A stretch of 64,000 nucleotides of DNA from Adiantum capillus-veneris. Taxonomy: Eukaryota; Streptophyta; Polypodiopsida; Polypodiales; Pteridaceae. Positions 45,209-58,175 of this stretch are shown here, piece after piece. Under the pieces are notes generated by a model. The model was given only the letters and a program-made list of their open reading frames with translations, was not told the DNA's origin and did no database searches. Location of the stretch: NCBI GenBank assembly GCA_014529385.2, contig CM043942.1, positions 58,764,684-58,828,683 of the forward strand, read 5' to 3'. Position 1 is the first letter of the stretch, and every line of letters begins with the position of its first letter. The translations under genes and the position numbers were made by a program.

Positions 45209-46637
45209 TAGGAATCGGCATTTTTGAACTTGTGTAAACTGTTTCTTCTAGCTCATTGATTGGTGGCTTTCCCATCATGATCCACGTTCCATAAGTCATT
45301 AGATTCTTAGTAGCATAAGGATCAATTGCGGCCGAACATGTAACCTTGAGCCCTGTTTGTCCGCATAAATTGAATTTGATCATCGTAGGAGATAGTCCAT
45401 CTTCTTCCTTGTCCTTGTTCTTCTTTTGATCTTGCATTTGTTGAAGATTTGCCGTTGAACTTGGAAGCTTTTCTCCTTCATCTACTTTCATTTGCACTTT
45501 TTCTGGAGTCGACTTCTTTGAAACAGCTTTTGTTGTTTCTTCAGTTATGTCAATAATGACATATTCTTGTGGTTTCTCTGCTTCCTTCGTTTTCAATTTT
45601 GGCTCATGCTCCAGGATGTAGCTATCTGTCTCACTTTTGCTGCTTTCACACTCACAAACTTCATTAGCTTCCTTCAACACTTTCAACATAAAACATGAAA
45701 CTAGGTCGTAGCCTTCTTCATAACAAAACTTGGTTGGAGTTAGCTCATTTACACACACATCCAAGGTTGCCAGTATTTGAGTCCATCCAAAGGGTTCAAA
45801 TAACTCCTGTGGAAATGGTTCCGGTATGTAAGCTTCATCGTCCATTGATCTTTCTAGGATGCAATCCTCCTTCACTGAGCTTCCGCACTTCGAAGCACCA
45901 CACATCCAAAGTTCAGGTTTGGTTTGTAGCCACGCAGGTATCTCTTTCCCATTGACTATAGTAGAATCAATTTCTTCTAAAGGAGTTCTATTCACATCTC
46001 TATAGCTATGGTCTTTTATGCTTATTTTTGTGGTGATCTTTTTATGTCTCAAGTAGATATAGTCATAGCCCCAATCTCGAACCATCTTAAGTTGACACAT
46101 GAAAGGTCTTCCTTAAATGATATCAAAATTGGTCCTTTTTCCAAAATCTACTATTGCAAATGTATGTTCATATTCAATTCCACAAGAAGTCACAGTAATT
46201 TGCTTTAGGATACCCAGAGGTTTTTCCGTGTATCCATTTGCAAGTTGCAGCTTCATTCTAGTTTTCCTAAGCGCTGGTCTACCCCATTTTTCCCAAATGT
46301 CTTTTGTGGCTATGGCTACTCCAGCCCCACTATCAAGTATAGACAATGTTTTAACTCCTTTGTATTCCACAGGTAAGGTAGTGTTTCCTTCTTCTCCTTC
46401 GAAATATTCCCCCACCTTGTTTATTGGCAGAGGTTTAGCGTTTGCACTTTCTTGTTGAGTTTTATTTGATTGTTCATTTGAGGGCAGATCTTGAAAAGGT
46501 ATCTTTAATCTCATCTTCCCCAAATTGTTGTCTACTTCATCCCATACATGTGGTCGAATCTTAAGCAGTTCAGATAGAGTAATGGTGCACTGTATTGGAG
46601 CTGACATCAACTCTTGCATACTCTTTGTATCCATCAT
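45159..46637 (-). pseudogene. Protease region of element F
   Basis: Minus-strand reading from 46637: a linker, then SILDSGAGVAIATKDIW (active site Asp-Ser-Gly, canonical), then the flap region. TAA at 46113-46115 falls just before GRPFMCQLKMVRDWGYD, the normal ILGRPF end block, in the same frame. A long acidic tail follows to 45159, ending inside the duplicated segment. No reverse transcriptase follows in the window, so Pol is missing here. Confidence 0.75.
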
Positions 46638-46822
46638 CTTGGATATGGATTTCCTCTAAGATGGTACCACTCTAGTCTCCGAGTCTGTCTCATGTTCTCC
46701 TATGTATGAGGGTAAGGTCTTCAAGGACTCTGGTTTACTTTCAATTGAAACTTCCGTCCCTGCATCTCCATTTAGAGATTGAATGTCTCCCTGATAGACT
46801 TCATGCCTTGTATTGACCTCAA

Positions 46823-47164
46823 TTATGGGTGCAGATTGGAAAGAAAAGTCGCACTTCCATCTTTTTCACTTCTAATTGCTTCCCAGAATTCATTTGGCCA
46901 TGGCTCATCTATCTCGGGGATAGGTGCCATAAATTGTGATCTTGACCTTGCATCATTAGTGGTGTTGGCCACTACTTGATCATCTAGTTGAATTTCTAGG
47001 TTGTTGGTTTCTTGTGTTGCAGTTTTTGATTGCACATCCTTTTGTGATTCTAGATCAATGTTTCTTTGAGTTAATGTTTCAACAACCTTTGCGTTAGGCA
47101 TTTCAAATCCAACACTTTTTGGTTTTGTTTCTGGAGGTGGAATTGGTGCTTCAAGCTCCATCAT
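46823..47164 (-). pseudogene. Gag-protease spacer of element F
   Basis: Open stretch of 113 codons between gag and protease, rich in Pro, Glu, Asn and Gln, with no domain recognised. Its position suggests a polyprotein spacer. Confidence 0.45.
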
Positions 47165-47362
47165 TGCCTGTGCGTTTTTACCAATTCCTTACACATTTTC
47201 AACCTCTCAGTCTCTACCTCAGCAGGAGGATATTTCATCCCTCATTGCTATAGGGTTTGGTTGGGTTTCAATCTAGCCTCATATGCTTCCAGTGCAGCAT
47301 CTAATGGCTCTAGGACTTTGTCTACCAACACAGATCCTCGGGAAGACGCCTTCCTTGGTTTC

Positions 47363-49069
47363 TTATCGCTCACCATCGTTTTGTTTTCCCGTTCTTGTTT
47401 TAACTTCTCCTTTGTCTCTTGTAATTCTGTTTGTAGTGCAGTTTGATTTTGTAATTATTTTTGCTTTAATTCTGTCTCTTTGGGCTTTCCAGGATTTTCT
47501 CCCAGTCCTCACTGATACACTAGTTGTTTCCCCTTGTTTGGGTTGTTGATCTTTCTCCTCATTAGCTTGGTTCTCGGCATTTTCTTTTGCTTGGGCTCTA
47601 GTCACTACCTTCACAGGAATTTTGGGTTCTGCCTCTGATCCACTTGGAGAAGGTAACACTCCCACAACATTCATTGTTGTTTTCTCCTGTTTGTTTGGGT
47701 GTTTTGGACAATTAGGAACAACGTGTGTAGTGGCACACTCCAAACAATATCCAATTATCTCTACACGAGAACAATTCTTGGCCCAATGATTACCTCTACA
47801 CTTGTAGCATGGTCCATCTTGTTGAGTCACTCGTGGCACATTTGATGGTTGTTCTTGCTTAGCCAGAATGGTCTCTGGTCTACGCTCTTGATTGGCTATG
47901 AACATCAGAGTGTCCTCATTCAATGAATAGAGTTTTCTCATAGGTTCTTGCCCTAGCCTAGGTTGTGATACCTTAGCTCTTTGTGAAGCCCTTGATACAA
48001 CCCTATTTTGAAATAATGGATGATTTGGTAATGACATTTGTTTTTCTATTTGATGTCCAAATAGTATCCCCCTCGTGTAGTTTTGATTATAGTAGCACTC
48101 ACTCATCTCATGATTGGTCCATTTTTGCTCAATGGCACACCATTTTATTTGTTGTGCTACTTGCACTGCTAGCTCATCTAGGTTGGTCATTAATTGAAAC
48201 ATAACCACTTGCCTTGTGTTGGTTGCAGTAGATGCTAAAGGAGCATTATCCATAGTGATATTTGTATCACCAATTTCCTCGCCATAGGCTTTACAATTGT
48301 CAACTAGGTATAACGCTTCTCTCGTGACTTGTTCAAAGGAAGTACATCCTTTTAAGTGAAAATCTTTCATGAGAGTTTCATTTTTCAAACCCTCTATGAA
48401 GAGAATTGATAATCTTTCATCCTGTGGTAACTCGCGTTCCGGACATCTCTCTATATATTGTTTGAAGCGTAGCGATGCTTCCTTCACTCTCTCATCTTCT
48501 TTTTGCTTGAATGCATAGATTTGGGACATTGTGTTATGCTTGATTCCCCTTTTAGCGAACTCCACAACAAATTCTTGCAACAGTTGTTCAATGTTTGAGA
48601 AGGCATTTTTCTCCAATGGTTGGAACCAATTCAATGCTATCCCTTTCAAGGTTAAGCCAAATCCCTCATACTGTGTATGAAAATAAAATACTTGTTCGGC
48701 TCTTAACACTTGTTTGAACAAGGATGCATGTATGTATGGATTCCTTAATCCATCATACTTGTTCTTGACACATTTGGCCAATTGATATATTCTCATTGGT
48801 TCTGGTTCAACCATGAATCTTAGCGTGTTGGGGTCTCTCACAAAGACATCCCTTGTTCCTTCTTCTCGTCTTCGAGCAAATCTTGGTGGAATCCCCTTTG
48901 AGACATGTTTTGGAAATGTTGATGGATTTGTAAGTCTAATTGGTGGTCTCTTGGTTCCACTCAATGAGGTAGGATCTACACTCCCATGAATATCTATTCT
49001 GGATGTTTGAGGTCCATTTGATTCCATAGTTTCAATGTTAGCTTCTTGCAAATCAGTCTCAAAAAACAC
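47363..49069 (-). pseudogene. Gag of element F
   Basis: 568 codons. The gag core contains YEGFGLTLKGIALNWFQPL, then LLQEFVVEFAKRG and RVKEASLRFKQYIERC, then LFIEGLKNETLMKDFHL. A single zinc knuckle, CYKCRGNHWAKNC, lies near 47800, with a further CxxC near 47740. A basic C-terminus follows. This is the best preserved gene of element F. Confidence 0.82.
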
Positions 49070-49077
49070 TGGTACGC

Positions 49078-49662
49078 TTACACTCGGTTGAAAGTAGTAA
49101 GCAAAGATTGGAGCACCACGTATTTATATCTTTCTAGCTCAATTGGGCTGATAAGTTTGTACTCTCGTCCATACTTATCTACCATTAGAACTTGCACTCC
49201 ATGGTCATCTGTGTATGTGAAGGCATAGAGGTTCTTATAGTCTGTCAACTCTTCAATGATGGAATTTAAACATCTATAGAAGTTTTTTTGATCCCCAATA
49301 GGTAACCTATAAAGGACATCATAAGTGTAATCCGTTGGAACTCTCGTGGATTCATTGGTTTTGATGAACCTCACGTTGGGTTTATTGACTAGAAGATGCT
49401 TCTCCTCTAAGTCTCCAACAATTTCCACTTTTGTTCTTCCAAACTCCCGCATTTTAGTTGATTGGTTTGGCTTCAAGTGAGCTACATGATCACTTGACAA
49501 ATATCCATGAGCCCTGCCTTGAGGTTTGGCTTGATATGATCGATAAGCCTCATGGTCTTGTCTCAACCCTCTTGTTATAGGTGTTGCAGTATTTCTGGCT
49601 GTTTGTGTAGGTGGCATAGCTTTGATTTGAGTGAGAAACCCTAATGATGGATGAGTTGTCAT
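49078..49662 (-). pseudogene. N-terminal gag ORF of element F
   Basis: 194 codons in another frame from the main gag, nine bases apart. It begins MTTHPSLGFLTQIKAM and contains VLYRLPIGDQKNFYRCLN. No domain recognised. It may be the gag N-terminus after a frameshift, or a separate leader protein. Confidence 0.5.
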
Positions 49663-52200
49663 GTTTAAGACTCACTCAATATTCTCAAGATGATCCTTGA
49701 TAAGAACACCTTGGCTTAGTGCACACAATCCCTTTTTGCCCCTGGTCAAGTCTCTAAAAAGTCAGGAATTTGTGACTTTTTTTGGTCTCTGGAAATTGGT
49801 CTTGGGGTACCCTAAAAGTTTGGATTTAGGAAACCTAGTAAAATTCAGCTCTAAAACCAAAACCTGGTTTGGTCTAGGTGTGTGCTATTGCCCACAAGCT
49901 TTCTTCCTAGCTATACCTGACTCAATTTGGAGTTGTCTATCAAAAGTTAGAGCACTTTTGGTGAACTGCACTTGAAACAACACTCAATACAGTCTCAGGA
50001 TCAAGACACAAGAACTTTGGCTTGTATCTTGGCCTCCCGAAGGTATTTTTCACTCAAACTTGAGATTTGGGATGTACTCAAGTAGGTCTACAAACTTATG
50101 AAGTCAGATACCCCCACTATGTAGAGGTACACCCCATGTCACAGATTTGGAAGATTTTTGCACAGTAGCTAGCCCTTGATGTCTGGATACCAAGTGTCTT
50201 TGTATTTTTGAATTTGGAGATGTTTTGACAATGAAAACCCAAATCCCAGGTGGTTCTGCGGTTATTGGTCTGATTGTGTAACTAGGACTTTTGACCACTT
50301 TCTGTTGCTTTTTGGACCTTGCTCCTTTTGGAAAATATGTTGCACTAGATGTCAGCTACCTACTCATAAATTTTCAGTCCAAAATGTCAGTGGGGTACAC
50401 CGATCATGATCGTAGTTCCAGCTCCTTTTTGCATGAAATTTTAGGAGTTGATAGACATGGGTATGATTAGTCTATTCCCAAGCCCATTTTGCATTTGGAT
50501 CATAAAAACTTGAATTTTCTCAAAATTTTGGTCTGAAGGATCAGTGATCAGTGTTTGCCCTATTTGACAACTGTCTTTTGGTTTTTTGACCCTGGTTCTT
50601 TTGAGAAATTTGTTTGTCTAGTTATCAGCTACCTACTCACCAAGTCTCAACTCAAAATGTACTATGGTACACAGATCGCGATCGTACTTGGAGCCCAAAT
50701 TGGATGAAACTTGTGGATATGGTAGACAATGATGTGTACAGTCTACTCCCCAAATCTTTTTGAATTTGGACAAGAAAAAGTCATGTTTTCACCAGATCTT
50801 GGTCTGTTGCAGTGGTTTCCTAACTATCTGCTGTTTTTAACTATTTTGGTGATTTTTTTGAATTTTGAAAACTCCTGGTATCTTATATAACCTAGGTGTA
50901 TGTGTGGGTAAAGTCTGGTCAAAATCTGGGACTGAGGTACACCGATCGCGATCGTAGTTTGGTGCCCAAAATGGATGAAACTTCACCAGCTTGCTCACTA
51001 GGCTATTATAAGACTACCTGCCAGACACTTTTGTATTTGGACTAAAAAAAGTCAAGAATTTGTGGTTTCTTGGTTTGAAGTGCCTGATTTTCTTGAATCT
51101 ATCAATTTGACTTGATTTTGGTGTTTGTTTTGGGATTTGAAAGCTATCTAGGGTTGTCCTGTGTACAGGCTATCTCTCTGTATGGTTTCTTCCCACTCTT
51201 GATGTGTTTTGGTCTTCTGAAAGTCAATTTCTATGCCCGTTTAGCAGTTTTTGACTTGGATCTGTATTCAGTGGTTTTGACGTGTTTTTTGTGGTTTTTG
51301 ACCCTAGGTCCTTTAGACTTTTAGGTTTGTATACACCTGAGGATCCCACAGATGAAATCTGGTCAAAATCTGGCACTTAGGTACACCGATCACAATCGTA
51401 GTTTGGAGCCCAAATTAGACCAAATTTGGCATGCTTGTAGACACTGATGTTTTAAGGCTATCCCCCAAGTCTTTTTGCATTTGGATCACCAAAAGTCAAG
51501 ATTTTACTATTTCTGGGTCTGTCAAGCTAGTTTTACCCAAGTGGCTTGATTTCCTTGATTTTTGATGTTATTGGGTGTGGTTGCTTTAGACAAACTTGTT
51601 TAGAATCTTATCAGGAAGGCACATGTCAAATCTTGTATAATTTTGACACTGAGGTACACCGATCGCGATCGTAGTACCTGGGCCAAGTCTGATGAAATTT
51701 TGTTTGCTCCCTCTGACAAGTGTTTCCCAGTGTTTGGTGCTACCACTTTGTGATTTGAATCAATTTCAGCTCTGTTTGGTCTGACTTTCAAAATTTCAGA
51801 GTCTTATGGCCTTTTTGCCAAAGTTATGGTTTTCTGGTTTCTCGACTCTAACTTTTTTCCCAAATTTGACTGGAATGTGATTTACTTATCCTACTCCTAA
51901 GCACAGAAATGAAAGAACATAAGAAAATGTATCAAACAAAACAAACAGGATAAAAAACAGATGATGGATCAGTACTCAATCGATACAAAGAAATTTGAAG
52001 AGAAAAAATGCTTAAAGCAACCTCACTTACAACTCCCTATATCTCTCAAGAGTAGATCTAGCCAGTCCACCGACCCTAGACTCCACTAAGCACTAAACCC
52101 TTGTCTAGATGCTTCACTGAAATGTAAATGGAATGGAAATTATATTTTGGAACAATAAGAAAACTCTGAATACGCGCTCGGTCACTCATCACCTAAGATT
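49663..52200 (-). other. Long leader of element F with periodic palindromic repeats
   Basis: 2.5 kb between primer site and first ORF, T-rich on plus, with no supportable gene. Near-palindromes of the form CACCGATCGCGATCGTAG occur at 50395, 50667, 50937, 51381 and 51654, mostly about 271 bases apart. A sixth copy (52552) lies in the LTR. Sequence around each copy is also similar (for example AAATCTGG before it), so the leader consists of degenerate repeats of about 270 bases. Confidence 0.75.
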
Positions 52201-52222
52201 CATTCCCCGGCAGCGGCGCCAA
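52201..52222 (-). other. Primer binding site of element F
   Basis: The minus strand reads TTGGCGCCGCTGCCGGGGA, a textbook Tat/Athila-type primer site, directly abutting an LTR end (plus-strand TG at 52223). Confidence 0.88.
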
Positions 52223-53050
52223 TGTTTGGGGGTTGCCACGACGGACGTCCATAGCATAGCTCTCAAGCATCAACATAAAATTATCGATACAGGGGAAGCG
52301 ACTCGGATGAGGCATGGAAACTCACTAGGGTGTCAATCCTAATGAAGTGAACTCGAAGAGATGCAACTACTAACTCTATAAGAAAATCAAACGCACTAAA
52401 GCCAAGTAATCTGCCTATGTCCTTCTACATAGCTCTACAGTCATCACGCCCGTTCACCATGCAAATCATATCGGAATCGCACGAAACTTCAAGGGAAGCT
52501 ACAGGGGACTATCAGGAACATATCCTATCACTGTCACAGCATTCTGGAGAGGTACAACGATCGCGATCGTTCATCCCACAATATGCAAAAACAGTATAAA
52601 CAGATGATCCTAAAGGGTTGTTTTTAGGTCCCTAAAGCCTCTCCTAGGGTCAAAACAACATAAAATACGCATATAAACACTCAAAACAATGATTTAAGTC
52701 CTAAACGGATGCGTTTGAAACCTTCACCAAATCTTGAATGCTTACACTTGAATGAAAGAGCAGAGTAAGAGGAACAAAATGCAAGAAACAAAACTGAATT
52801 TGGATTACCGTAGCCACAGAAGCGATGATTACAAGTTGGAGCAAAGAGGTAGCTCTCAGTACGTAACGCAGTAGTCCCTTATCTTCAAAAAATAATCTCC
52901 CTTTTCCCACTAACCTTAGTGTATTATATACCTAGGGCTTTCTAAAGTGGCCGGCGGCCATCTTCTCATGGACCTTTACATACATCATTGGAAAAATTAC
53001 ATCTTTGACTTAGACTTGACATAGACGATTGACATTAGGATTTTACAAGG
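52223..53050 (-). repeat. 5' LTR of element F (right border uncertain)
   Basis: Begins TGTTTGGGGG on plus at the primer site. It contains a minus-strand TATA box (TATATAAT, 52923-52930) and one copy of the leader palindrome. I found no second LTR in the window, so the outer border is only an estimate. Confidence 0.5.
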
Positions 53051-53817
53051 TTTGATGTATTAAACATCGGAAAATAATGTGACCACATCAAAACTTTGGC
53101 CGGCTGACCCAACGGATGCCTTGGCTAGGTGGGCGCTTGTATGTTGTTATCACCTCCAAAAACCACCTTATCAGGCTCTTTCATCACCCTGTAGACTAGT
53201 AAGGTATCAAAGCCATTCAATTGAAATTGGATGGCTAAAGAGTCATCATTTTCCAACACTTCCTGTTGCCATCCTAGAATTGCTCTAGTCGAACGAGCCC
53301 CTTATTATTCACATTTCTGGTCATTTCTATCCAATAGGGGCTTTGTGGCGGCCCCAATATTTTAGAGATCCAAGGGGATCAGTGCAAAATTAATTTCTTA
53401 AAGTATCTGGTTACCTTCCCCCATTCCAAAACCTCAGTTGCACTTTTGCACTTCCTCATCAGCTCCCCTAAGAGTCCACCAGATCTAAGATCAAGATCTA
53501 AGATCAGACCACTTCGGGGCGAGAAGTTTGTGATGCATCACAAACCCCTTCCACCTTCCCCCTTTTGATCCCAGTTTTGCTTCATCAAGCATTTCCTTGG
53601 TCATGATAGCCCAAGCTTGGTCCTGTTTAGCCAATGAGACCATAAATTTGGCACAAAGGGCCTCAGCGTGGGATACACGGTTAAGAATGCCGAGCCCTCC
53701 TTGGTCTACCGGGCGAGCAACTACATTCCATCTAGCCCACTAAAATGGCCGGGAGGTTTTCATTTTGTTTTTCTAAAGAAACCTTTTCACTGGTTTTAAG
53801 AATTCTTTCAGTTACAC

Positions 53818-55058
53818 TTAGCAATCTTGAGCATGGGGGCTAAGGAAAGCAATATACTGGATCATAAAAGCATTGATCACTCTAATCCGGATTTGGAAGG
53901 GTAGGAGAACAAACTCCCACCTTCTCATTTTGGCGCTTATTTTTTCAAGGACCCATTGAAATATTTGACTGTGGGTTACGTCCACCCCTACGGGGGCTCC
54001 TAGATGTCTAAATACACTCCCTTTTGAGATAATCTCTCCTGTCGAGACTACAGGGTAAAAAGAGTCGTTCTTTGACAGGGAGATTATTCTTGACTTCTCT
54101 ATATTGCACTTGGATCCCGAGGCCACGAAAAATGTTTGCACAATCTCTAGAGCTCTTCTGACAACTTGAGGGCACGCCTTCAAGAATAGGAGCGAATCAT
54201 CTGCGAACATTTTGGTCAGTAGCTGGTCGTTGCCTGGCAATGCCAGACCTTGAATCTCTCCCCGCACAACACTAGCTTCGAGTATCGTAATGAGAGGATG
54301 CGACCCGATGGAAAAAACCAAGGGGGCCAGGGGACACCCTTGCTTAATAGACCTTTTAACCTCAAAAGAGTCCACAATTCTGTCATTAAATAGTATCTCT
54401 GATTGGCTGCCAATGCCAAGTGTGCGTATGAGGCGACAAAGGCGAGGCCCAAAGCCCAGAGCTCCCATGACTTCTTCTATATGGGACCATTATATCCTAT
54501 CATAGGCTTTGTCGAGGTCCAGCTGCAGCAAGATGCACTCTTGCTTTGAGAAGGATGCATACTCTATTCCTACCATCGCCACCAAGATATTGTCATATAT
54601 AGATCTCAGGCTTTAATGAACCCGTGTTGATGGGGAGAGATGATCCGACTCAAGAGGGGGGCAAGTCTGAGAGATATCACCTTGGCAATAATTTTCTATG
54701 CTACTGACATCATCTTAATGGGACGCCAATGTTTAAGTTGAGAGAAGCAGATCTATTTGGGGATGGGCTTGATGAGCCCTCTCTTAACACTTGCATCCAC
54801 CGACTCTTCAGAAACAACTAGATTGGCAATCCGTGTGATTGGACCCTTGAGATCATCCCAAAATTCCCCGAAGAATTCAGCTGTAAGTCCATCCCAGCCA
54901 GGGGACTTTTCATTGCCAAGAGCTTTTAGTGTCGATGAGCATTCCTCCTCAGAGAAGGCCTTTTCCATGCGGTTGGCTTCCTCCTGGGGAACCTTCTTTT
55001 CCACACTTCCAAGTAAAGATGTCCAGGCTTCTTCCACTTCGTGAGATTGGCTGGCCAA
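53818..55058 (-). pseudogene. LINE reverse transcriptase fragments
   Basis: Two pieces. 55058-54753 has NEKSPGWDGLTAEFF, the fingers motif of LINE RTs. 54468-53818 has IKQGCPLAPLVFS and the catalytic MFADDSLLF, then the thumb block. The join (54470-54750) has lost its frame. This enzyme would prime on nicked target DNA. Confidence 0.85.
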
Positions 55059-55212
55059 TAGTCTGGCTTAGATACTTGAGCATAAGTACAGCCATCTCAT
55101 CTTGAGCATAAGTGCAGCCATCTCATCTTGTTTTTGAATTGTATTCCATTTCTCATCAGCGAGCAACACGGCCTTGAATTTTCCTCACTTTCAGAGCCCT
55201 AACAAAATGTGC

Positions 55213-56351
55213 TTAGTTAGAAGGCTCTGGTTGAAGGAAAGTTTCCCTAGAGAGCAATATCGCCTTCTTGATTTCCTCCAGCTGTTTGTTGGCGAGGTGA
55301 GATTTAGCTTCAAGCCATCGCTTGTTCTTATCTTTGGTAGCTATTCTGACAGCCTTCCTAGAGGCTAATTGCGCTACCTCCTCTGTGAGATGTTTGATAT
55401 GTGCCTCATTGGCTTTTTCTACCCGAGGACCTGAAGTTTTGATAGCTTTTTGTACACTATGAACAAATACATTCCAAGCATTAGGTTTATTCATATGCAC
55501 ATCTTTCTTGATCTTTCCCAATGCTTTCTTGGTGATGCTTATGAAGAGAGGGTCTTTGAACAGGTTTGTCACAAGAAGCTTTTTCTCCCCTCTCAAGGAT
55601 TGCCCCCCCCCCCCCCCCCCCCCTCCTCCCCCTTCTTCTTTCTTGAGTTGTAAGTGTAATGGCATGTGATCGGAGAGGCTTTTTGTTGAGATTACCTTCA
55701 TCTCTAACGTTGATGAGATTCAGTCAGCTTGATGAGAGCAGTAGCATATGTCCAGCCGGGAGGCAGTGCGGGCATACTAAAGGCTTGTGTAGGTGAATCC
55801 ATGCATGTTGTTCCATGGGACCACTTTCCACAAGTCAATCATAGCCCACTTCTCACATAAGCTCAACCATTTAGATTTTTTTGAGCCAGCCAGTAGGTTG
55901 GTGTAGCCTGTTGTCCTTTCTTTTCTTGACCATATTGAAATCTCCAACCAGCAGCCACTCCCCTTTGATTGGAGTATCCCTAAGCTGCATCCACAGTTTA
56001 GCTCTATCCTTTGCGTTGCAAAGGTCATAGACATTTATTATGGTGATAGCCTGATTGTTCCATCTGATTCTAATGGACTCTTCTAGAGGGGTGGTTTAGA
56101 ACCACCTTTGGCTCCAAATATCTGTCAGCAATGAACAGAACACCACTGAAACCGTCGCTTCCTTCCCCATAAAAGGTAAGTTTTTTTCCTACAGCATGTT
56201 TTCTCTTGCACCGAGCATCCAAATGGTGTTCCTGGATGGCCCAACAATTGACTGCCTTCTCTTTATTCACTTTCTCCCAGAAGAGAGTGCCCTTCTTCCG
56301 GGTTTTTTGTCCCTTCACGTTCCAAGATTGAATAGAGAGAGTATCCATCAT
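55213..56351 (-). pseudogene. LINE endonuclease and linker fragments
   Basis: The start at 56351 (MMDTLSIQSWNVKGQ) has the exonuclease/endonuclease/phosphatase opening WNVKG and then QEHHLD, the Glu-containing block. The pieces 56034-55777 and 55701-55213 carry on in other frames, the latter a Lys-rich linker before RT. Many frameshifts make it non-functional. Confidence 0.75.
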
Positions 56352-56421
56352 TGGGAAAGGGGGACAAATTCTTCTGCCTCCAGGAACTCTTCACCAGAGT
56401 TCCCGTTCAGGTTGTCCTCTT

Positions 56422-57389
56422 TCATTGGCTCCTTTTCTGTTGGAACCTGCATGGTATCCAGCTTGGAAGTGAAAAGGTCCTTTTGATTCGTCTTCCCCAA
56501 AACTTCAAATATACTGTCATTAGGACAGGAGGCTTTGGGAAATCCAGTGGGAGACCTATGATTTGTCCCAAGGCCCTAGCCTTTGCTTTGAACCGTTTAC
56601 ATGAAATATGAGATACTTGTTGCCAGTCCTCTTCTTTTGACCTAATAGTTGGAGACATCACAATCTTTTGCATAACTGGGGTGGCCGTTCTTTGCTGAGT
56701 GGTGGATGAAAAGCGGTAGCTTTGGGTGGTCTTGCCCTTACCCCAATTGCCATGATCTTGTTTCTCAACATCTTTATTCGAGTTGAATTTATTTTTCCCA
56801 CCCTCTGCCTTGCCAAGATCTTCAGTAGGCTTCTTTGTTGGATCTACAGTATTCGTGCCACCCTATGGGGTAGCCTGTAATTCGCTTCTCTCATCTTTAG
56901 GCTTTAGCACCTCCGCGGGACACGCCCTCGCATAATGCCCGAATTTGATGCATTTGAAGCAGGCCCCGAAGAAGGTGTTAAAGTTAAGACGAATGATCTT
57001 TAGCCCTAACCCAACATTCCCACCAAGTTCTTTGGATGTGGCTTCCTCAGATCCCACCAGATACAGACCTTGTTTGCTGCTATACCCGAGGCTTTGGCAG
57101 ATGGAACAAACAATGGATCACCAAGTGCAGAGTTATGGGCCTTCATCTTAAAAAACTTGCAAGCTTACCCAATTTGTACCTCTCGACTTGATAGCACTTT
57201 TGTCAACCCTCGGTAGACCAAAGGAAAGACGTCCTTCTTATTATATATGCAATTACGATGTGTGCTACTACCATGTCTTGCTCCTAAGAAAGACTGAAGG
57301 ATAGAATCAAGAAAGAGAGTTAAGTAGCCACATTGAATCCAATTGTGTTCTATCATTGAGACCAATTCTAGAACCCACTCCATTTTCAA
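56422..57389 (-). pseudogene. LINE ORF1 fragments with zinc knuckle
   Basis: Pieces 57389-57165, 57057-56863 and 56673-56422. The middle one has GACFKCIKFGHYARACP (CX2CX4HX4C). It is an RNA-binding ORF1-type protein, as in plant L1-like LINEs. Confidence 0.65.
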
Positions 57390-57595
57390 AAAAAATTATA
57401 TTATTACATTGACTTCTCTCAACTTTCATCTCTTCACACCATGCTAGCTTATCTAATCTCTATATTCAAGCTTGCTAGCATTGCTAGATCAAGATATTAG
57501 ACCAAAAGGATGACTCCCCCCCTCCTTCCCTCCCCCCCTCACCTCTCTCCCTCTCTCTTTAACCCCAATAGAAGTAGAGAAGGGCCTAAGTTTAT

Positions 57596-58175
57596 TGAAC
57601 AAGGGCTAACACCTCCTGAAAAATAATTTCTATGAAAAGCTCCCAAGCTTGATGAAAATGAGATAGACTATACATGTAGATAGAGAGTATCGGTAGTGTT
57701 CCACTTGGAAGAGAAGATAGCCCTATAAGAATAGAGGTGATGTTTTCTTTGTCATAGCAACACGGAGGTCTTATACTAGCAGTTCACAATGTGAAGAGTT
57801 GAAGGTGTGATATATCTATTATTTTTTTTTTCAAAATGGATGGCATTGTAGTTTTCTGTGGAAAAAATAAGCTCGTATCCTACCTATCCATGTGAAAATC
57901 GTACATTTCCATGTGGAAATAAAGATTTGTTGTCCAATTTTCCATGTGAAACTTTTTTCCCCCAAAAAAGAGAGAATGAAATTCCCAGGGAAAGAAAAAT
58001 CCATACTACGCATTTCCATGCAAAAATGAAGATTTTTCCTACTTGAAAAATATTTTGGAAAATGGAAAAAAATCCATATTGAAAAATTACTTGAAAGCAT
58101 ATATACTATGTTTTGCATGTCATTTAGTTATAATGTAGGACATTTAAGTTGTGCCACTAATTGATTCAACCTCTT
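57596..58175. repeat. 580-bp duplicated segment, right copy
   Basis: Partner of 44621-45208. The right end carries the reverse-strand codons of the element F protease tail without the rest of that gene, so this copy derives from an F-type sequence or shares its truncation. Confidence 0.88.

Larger units (their letters stand above)
53340..57389 (-). mobile_element. Degenerate LINE (element G)
   Basis: Minus-strand non-LTR retrotransposon relic with ORF1 (zinc knuckle), endonuclease and reverse transcriptase fragments in the expected order and no LTRs. Frames change many times, and a run of about 20 C residues (55603-55623) lies inside the ORF2 region. The 3' end has no clear poly-A tail. Borders are approximate. 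Confidence 0.8.
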
